In this document: one piece after another, positions 5,747 to 8,296 of the stretch
How positions within the stretch are numbered: position 1 is the first letter of the stretch
Layout: each line of letters starts with the position of its first letter
DNA from: Planctomycetota bacterium
GTDB taxonomy: Bacteria > Planctomycetota > Phycisphaerae > Sedimentisphaerales > SM23-30
NCBI GenBank assembly: GCA_029573975.1
Contig: JAKQBU010000451.1
Location: 1 to 8,296 of the forward strand
Direction: 5' to 3'
Length of the DNA: 8,296 nucleotides
The notes under the pieces: generated by a model
Told to the model about the DNA's origin: nothing
The model's database searches: none
What the model saw: only the letters and a program-made list of their open reading frames with translations
Made by a program: the position numbers and the translations under genes

Positions 5747-7632
5747 TCTTCCAGTTCCTGCCAGCGGCGATAGGACTGGTCCAGTTGCCGGGTGATTTCT
5801 TCCAGGCGGGCAGCGGCTACGGCAATCTGCGGCCCCTTTTTATAGAAGTCGGGGGCTGCCATTTCTTCGTGCAGTTGCTGCTGCTGCCGTTCCAGCGTTT
5901 CGATTATGGAAGGCAGGGTTTCCAGCTCTTTTTTTTCTTTGAAGCTCAGCCGGCGCGGCTGGTCCAGGGCGGGTATGGAAGCAGCCGGTTTGAGAGGTTT
6001 TTTTTCCGAATCGGGTTTTTTGTCCGGCGGGGCCGTTCTTTGCCGCAGCCAGTCATCATACCCCCCCACATATTCCTTCACGACACCGCCGCCTTCCATT
6101 ACGAAGGTGCTGGTGACTACGTTGTTCAAAAACTCCCGGTCATGGCTGACCAGCAGAACCGTTCCGGCATAGTCCAGCAGAAATTCCTCCAGCAGGTCCA
6201 GCGTTTCGATATCCAGATCATTGGTCGGCTCATCGAGAACCAGCACATTGGAAGGCCGCATAAACAGGCGGGCCAGCAGCAGACGGTTGCGCTCGCCGCC
6301 GGAAAGATTGGCCACCGGATTGCGGGACTGGGTGGGCGTGAAGAGGAAATCCTGGAGATAGCCGATAATATGGCGGGGTTTGCCGTTGATATAGACGGTT
6401 TGATTGCCGTCGGCGATATTCTCATATACGGTTTTTGCATCATCCAACTGGGCGTGGAGCTGATCAAAATAAGCAATCTCCAGATTTACCCCATGCCGGA
6501 TGCTGCCGTGGGATGCCTGCAGTTCGCCCAGCAGCACCCGCAGCAAGGTCGTCTTGCCGGAACCGTTGGGACCGATGATTCCGATTTTGTCCCCGCGCAG
6601 GATCGTAGTGGAGAAAGCGGAGATAATGGGCCTTTCGGGGGTATAGGCAAAGGAAATATCCCTGGTTTCGATGACCTTCCGGCCGGAAGACTGGGCTTCA
6701 TTCCTCTGCATCCGCACGGGACCGGAAATCTCTTTCCGCTGGGCACGCTCCCGCCGCATCTGAATCAAGGCCCGGACCCGCCCCTCGTTGCGGGTGCGGC
6801 GGGCCTGAATGCCGGTGCGAATCCAGACTTCTTCCTGGGCCAGTTTTTTATCGAAGAGGGCTTGTTCGGTCGCCTCGGCCTCCAGGGCGGCCTGCTTCCG
6901 CTTGAGGTAGGTTTCATAATCGCAGGCAAAACTGCGGAGCTGCCCGCGGTCCAGCTCGATAATCCGGGTGGAAAGCTTTTTCAAAAACACACGGTCGTGG
7001 CTGACAAAAACCAGGGTTCCCGCAAAATCGGCTAGAAAATTCTCGATCCATTCTATTGCCTCGATATCCAGATGATTGGTCGGCTCATCGAGCAGGAGGA
7101 TATCCGGGTCACAGACAATGGCCCGCGCCAGCAGGACCCGCCGTTTCATCCCGGCGGACAGGCTGGCAAAATCCGCATCGGCATCCAGCTTCATCTTTTC
7201 GATAATCACCTCTACCCGGCGATTCATCTGCCAACCGTCCTCCCGATCCAGCTCGTGATGCAGCTTATCCAGCCGCCCCAGCAGCAGTTTATCCTGCGGC
7301 CTGCCTGCCAGGTCGTGGCTGAGCTGATGGTACTGGGCCAGCAGTTCACCGCGGGATCCCAGGCCGCCCGAAATTTGATCAAAGATGGTTCCCGTCAGGA
7401 TGTCGGGGACTTCCTGCTCCAAGGCGGTCACGGTAAGCTGGGGTGCCCGCGACAATACACCGCTGTCCGGCTGCAAGCGGCCGGCAATCAGCTTCAGAAA
7501 AGTGGTTTTGCCCACCCCGTTGCGGCCGATCAGGCAAATCCGTTCCCCCGGCTCAATCTGCAGGTTCATATGTTCCAACAAGGGCGGCCCGCCAAATCCC
7601 ACACTCACATCCTGCATTCCCAGTAACGCCAT
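5734..7632 (-). CDS. uup: ABC-F ATPase, Uup type
   Basis: This is a soluble tandem ABC ATPase without membrane segments. The first cassette has Walker A GRNGVGKTT (36-44), signature LSAGMKRR (158-165), Walker B ILLLDEPTNHLD (178-189) and the switch SHD (211-213). An interdomain linker follows (about 240-312) with EEVWIRTGIQARRTRNEGRVRAL. The second cassette has GPNGSGKTT (354-362), LSGGERNR (443-450), VLVLDEPTNDLD (463-474) and SHD (496-498). A charged linker (535-560) leads to a C-terminal coiled coil (about 563-630) beginning SFKEKKELETLP and containing APDFYKK, the pattern of the Uup C-terminal domain. Length (632) matches E. coli Uup (635). Uup binds ribosomes and branched DNA and limits precise excision of transposons. 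The first signature has Ala where Gly is usual. ATG 7632 gives a full cassette start; an ATG five codons later is possible. No resistance-type expanded linker is seen, so a housekeeping role is more likely than antibiotic resistance. Confidence 0.92.
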   Translation of the reverse strand: MALLGMQDVSVGFGGPPLLEHMNLQIEPGERICLIGRNGVGKTTFLKLIAGRLQPDSGVLSRAPQLTVTALEQEVPDILTGTIFDQISGGLGSRGELLAQYHQLSHDLAGRPQDKLLLGRLDKLHHELDREDGWQMNRRVEVIIEKMKLDADADFASLSAGMKRRVLLARAIVCDPDILLLDEPTNHLDIEAIEWIENFLADFAGTLVFVSHDRVFLKKLSTRIIELDRGQLRSFACDYETYLKRKQAALEAEATEQALFDKKLAQEEVWIRTGIQARRTRNEGRVRALIQMRRERAQRKEISGPVRMQRNEAQSSGRKVIETRDISFAYTPERPIISAFSTTILRGDKIGIIGPNGSGKTTLLRVLLGELQASHGSIRHGVNLEIAYFDQLHAQLDDAKTVYENIADGNQTVYINGKPRHIIGYLQDFLFTPTQSRNPVANLSGGERNRLLLARLFMRPSNVLVLDEPTNDLDIETLDLLEEFLLDYAGTVLLVSHDREFLNNVVTSTFVMEGGGVVKEYVGGYDDWLRQRTAPPDKKPDSEKKPLKPAASIPALDQPRRLSFKEKKELETLPSIIETLERQQQQLHEEMAAPDFYKKGPQIAVAAARLEEITRQLDQSYRRWQELEERQS

Positions 7633-7651
7633 ATTGCCTGCCTGTCTTTTC

Positions 7652-7667
7652 GCTGAACCTCTTCAGC
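7652..7667 (-). promoter_or_regulatory. Stem-loop in the uup leader
   Basis: Perfect six-base arms GCTGAA (7652-7657) and TTCAGC (7662-7667) enclose a four-base loop, about 20 bases upstream of the uup ATG and within the leader predicted from the promoter at 7684-7711. It could affect translation, but there is no visible leader peptide or alternative structure to suggest attenuation. Confidence 0.35.
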
Positions 7668-7683
7668 CGGTTTAAAATGGCAA

Positions 7684-7711
7684 AATATACACTATTCCCC
7701 TTTGTTGATAA
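7684..7711 (-). promoter_or_regulatory. Candidate promoter for uup
   Basis: On the minus strand, TTATCA (7711-7706) and TATATT (7689-7684) lie 16 bases apart. The -10 has one mismatch, the -35 two. It would give a leader of about 45 bases before ATG 7632. Confidence 0.4.
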
Positions 7712-7877
7712 ATCACAAATAATGCCTGAGTGCCAGATTTAACGTTGGCGTCTATAAATCTATTAATAATAAGTAAATACGTAATATCGGTGTAAACTAC
7801 GCGCTGAATTTTCTTGCATCTCAAAAATACGTGTCATATTTGAGGGTAATTCCAATATAATTATAAATTACTTAGAT

Positions 7878-7897
7878 ATAGATAGTTATGTATCTAT
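7878..7897. repeat. Seven-base inverted repeat in AT-rich DNA
   Basis: ATAGATA (7878-7884) and TATCTAT (7891-7897) flank a six-base centre. It could be an operator or a weak stem-loop; in such AT-rich sequence chance is also possible. Confidence 0.3.
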
Positions 7898-7998
7898 TTG
7901 CCTTTTATTGCCCGATAATGGTAAGTTTTTTTAATAGATAACACGAAAACGCAAATTTGGTACTACCATTTTTATTTATATATTTTATTTTTTTTCTG

Positions 7999-8027
7999 TT
8001 GACATAAAGAAGACGATGTACTAATAT
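7999..8027 (+). promoter_or_regulatory. Sigma-70-type promoter for the secreted-protein gene
   Basis: A perfect TTGACA (7999-8004) is followed after 17 bases by TAATAT (8022-8027, two mismatches). A tract of almost pure A/T lies directly upstream (about 7968-7996) and could act as an UP element. Transcription would start near 8033, giving a leader of roughly 67 bases. Confidence 0.6.
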
Positions 8028-8050
8028 ACCGTTAGTGTAATCCGTTATTA

Positions 8051-8092
8051 TGCGACAAAGGAATATTAGGAAAGAAGTTTTGCGATAAAGGA
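8051..8092 (+). repeat. Direct repeat in the leader, including the ribosome-binding site
   Basis: TGCGACAAAGGA (8051-8062) and TGCGATAAAGGA (8081-8092) differ at one base and start exactly 30 bases apart. The second copy contains the Shine-Dalgarno of the gene at 8100. Confidence 0.5.
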
Positions 8093-8099
8093 GATGGTC

Positions 8100-8296
8100 A
8101 TGAGGAAACGATTGGGTTTGGTAAGTGTTGTTGTGCTGTTAAGTGTCATGTCGGTGTCATGGGGTACTATCAAGTCAATAAGCGTAAACGACGTGGAAAC
8201 TGTTTATGATGCGGGTATGAAGATATTGTCGCTTGGTGATGCGACGGATATCGTAGTGGAAGATACCATTGGAAACCAGACTACGTATGTCAATGG
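8100..8296 (+). CDS. Secreted protein with signal peptide, N-terminal part only
   Basis: ATG 8100 is preceded at six bases by AAGGAG (8088-8093), and a good promoter lies upstream, so the start is well supported. The frame is open for 65 codons to the window end. Residues 1-22 form a Sec signal peptide: basic MRKR, hydrophobic LGLVSVVVLLSVMSVSW, and probable cleavage near VSWG. The mature part begins with a polar, beta-like stretch (ISVNDVETVYDAG, ILSLGDATDIVVED), suggesting an extracellular or cell-surface beta-rich protein. It resembles the start of planctomycete secreted (for example PEP-CTERM-sorted) proteins in style, but the C-terminus that would show a sorting signal is outside the window, so no function can be given. 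Confidence 0.8.
   Translation, partial: MRKRLGLVSVVVLLSVMSVSWGTIKSISVNDVETVYDAGMKILSLGDATDIVVEDTIGNQTTYVN

Larger units (their letters stand above)
7633..8099. other. AT-rich divergent intergenic region
   Basis: These 467 bases separate uup (minus) from the secreted-protein gene (plus) and hold no gene I can support. They are much richer in A and T than the flanking genes, especially 7740-8000. Contents: a stem-loop and promoter candidate for uup at 7652-7711, an inverted repeat at 7878-7897, a T-rich tract at about 7968-7996, a promoter at 7999-8027 and a direct repeat in the leader of the plus-strand gene. Confidence 0.7.

Noticed and set aside
5785..7035. 416-codon plus-strand open frame
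   Set aside because: It is antisense to uup, whose two complete ATP-binding cassettes leave no doubt about the coding strand.
5734..7632. Antibiotic-resistance ABC-F (ribosome-protection type)
   Set aside because: The interdomain linker is not extended, and the C-terminal coiled coil matches Uup, pointing to a housekeeping role.
1..8296. CRISPR array, tRNA, rRNA, insertion-sequence transposase or integrase
   Set aside because: I found no regularly spaced repeats, no tRNA-like cloverleaf or rRNA stretch, and no transposase or recombinase motif on either strand.

Overview
The window looks like a chromosomal piece of a diderm (Gram-negative-type) bacterium. Base composition, the Rhs core wording and the 137-residue gene suggest the Planctomycetes (Phycisphaerae-like). 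That is an impression from family resemblance; no rRNA or marker gene is present to settle it.

Layout, left to right. (1) 1-1906, minus strand: the distal tip of an Rhs/YD-repeat polymorphic toxin. It has the conserved Rhs-associated core, a cassette boundary at the DPTG motif, and a lower-GC C-terminal effector region that I cannot assign to a named toxin family. Twenty-two bases downstream is a small gene placed and spaced like an immunity gene. Its frame runs without a stop into a lipoprotein signal sequence of Bacteroidales flavour before leaving the window. (2) 1970-2287: a gene-poor junction where the Rhs frame ends at a small palindrome; it also holds a GC-rich hairpin that may terminate the next operon. 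(3) 2288-5138, minus: lptF-lptG, the two permease subunits of the lipopolysaccharide export ABC transporter, translationally coupled (one base between stop and start). LptF is unusually long and carries a repeated module in its periplasmic part. (4) 5216-5727, plus: a well-formed promoter, ribosome-binding site and gene for an unrecognised 137-residue soluble protein, divergent from lptF. (5) 5734-7632, minus: a Uup-type ABC-F ATPase, convergent with the previous gene (6 bp between stops). (6) 7633-8099: a 467-bp AT-rich divergent intergenic region with promoter candidates in both directions. (7) 8100-8296, plus: the start of a secreted protein with a signal peptide, cut by the window end.

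The middle (lptFG, the 137-residue gene, uup) reads as ordinary chromosomal backbone: outer-membrane biogenesis and a translation/DNA-associated ATPase. The left 2 kb is an accessory patch: a displaced Rhs tip with its cargo and presumed immunity gene. The most interesting points are the unassigned Rhs cargo, the uninterrupted fusion of the immunity-like gene to a lipoprotein (real rearrangement or assembly chimera), the abrupt 5' truncation of the Rhs gene, and the duplicated module in LptF.
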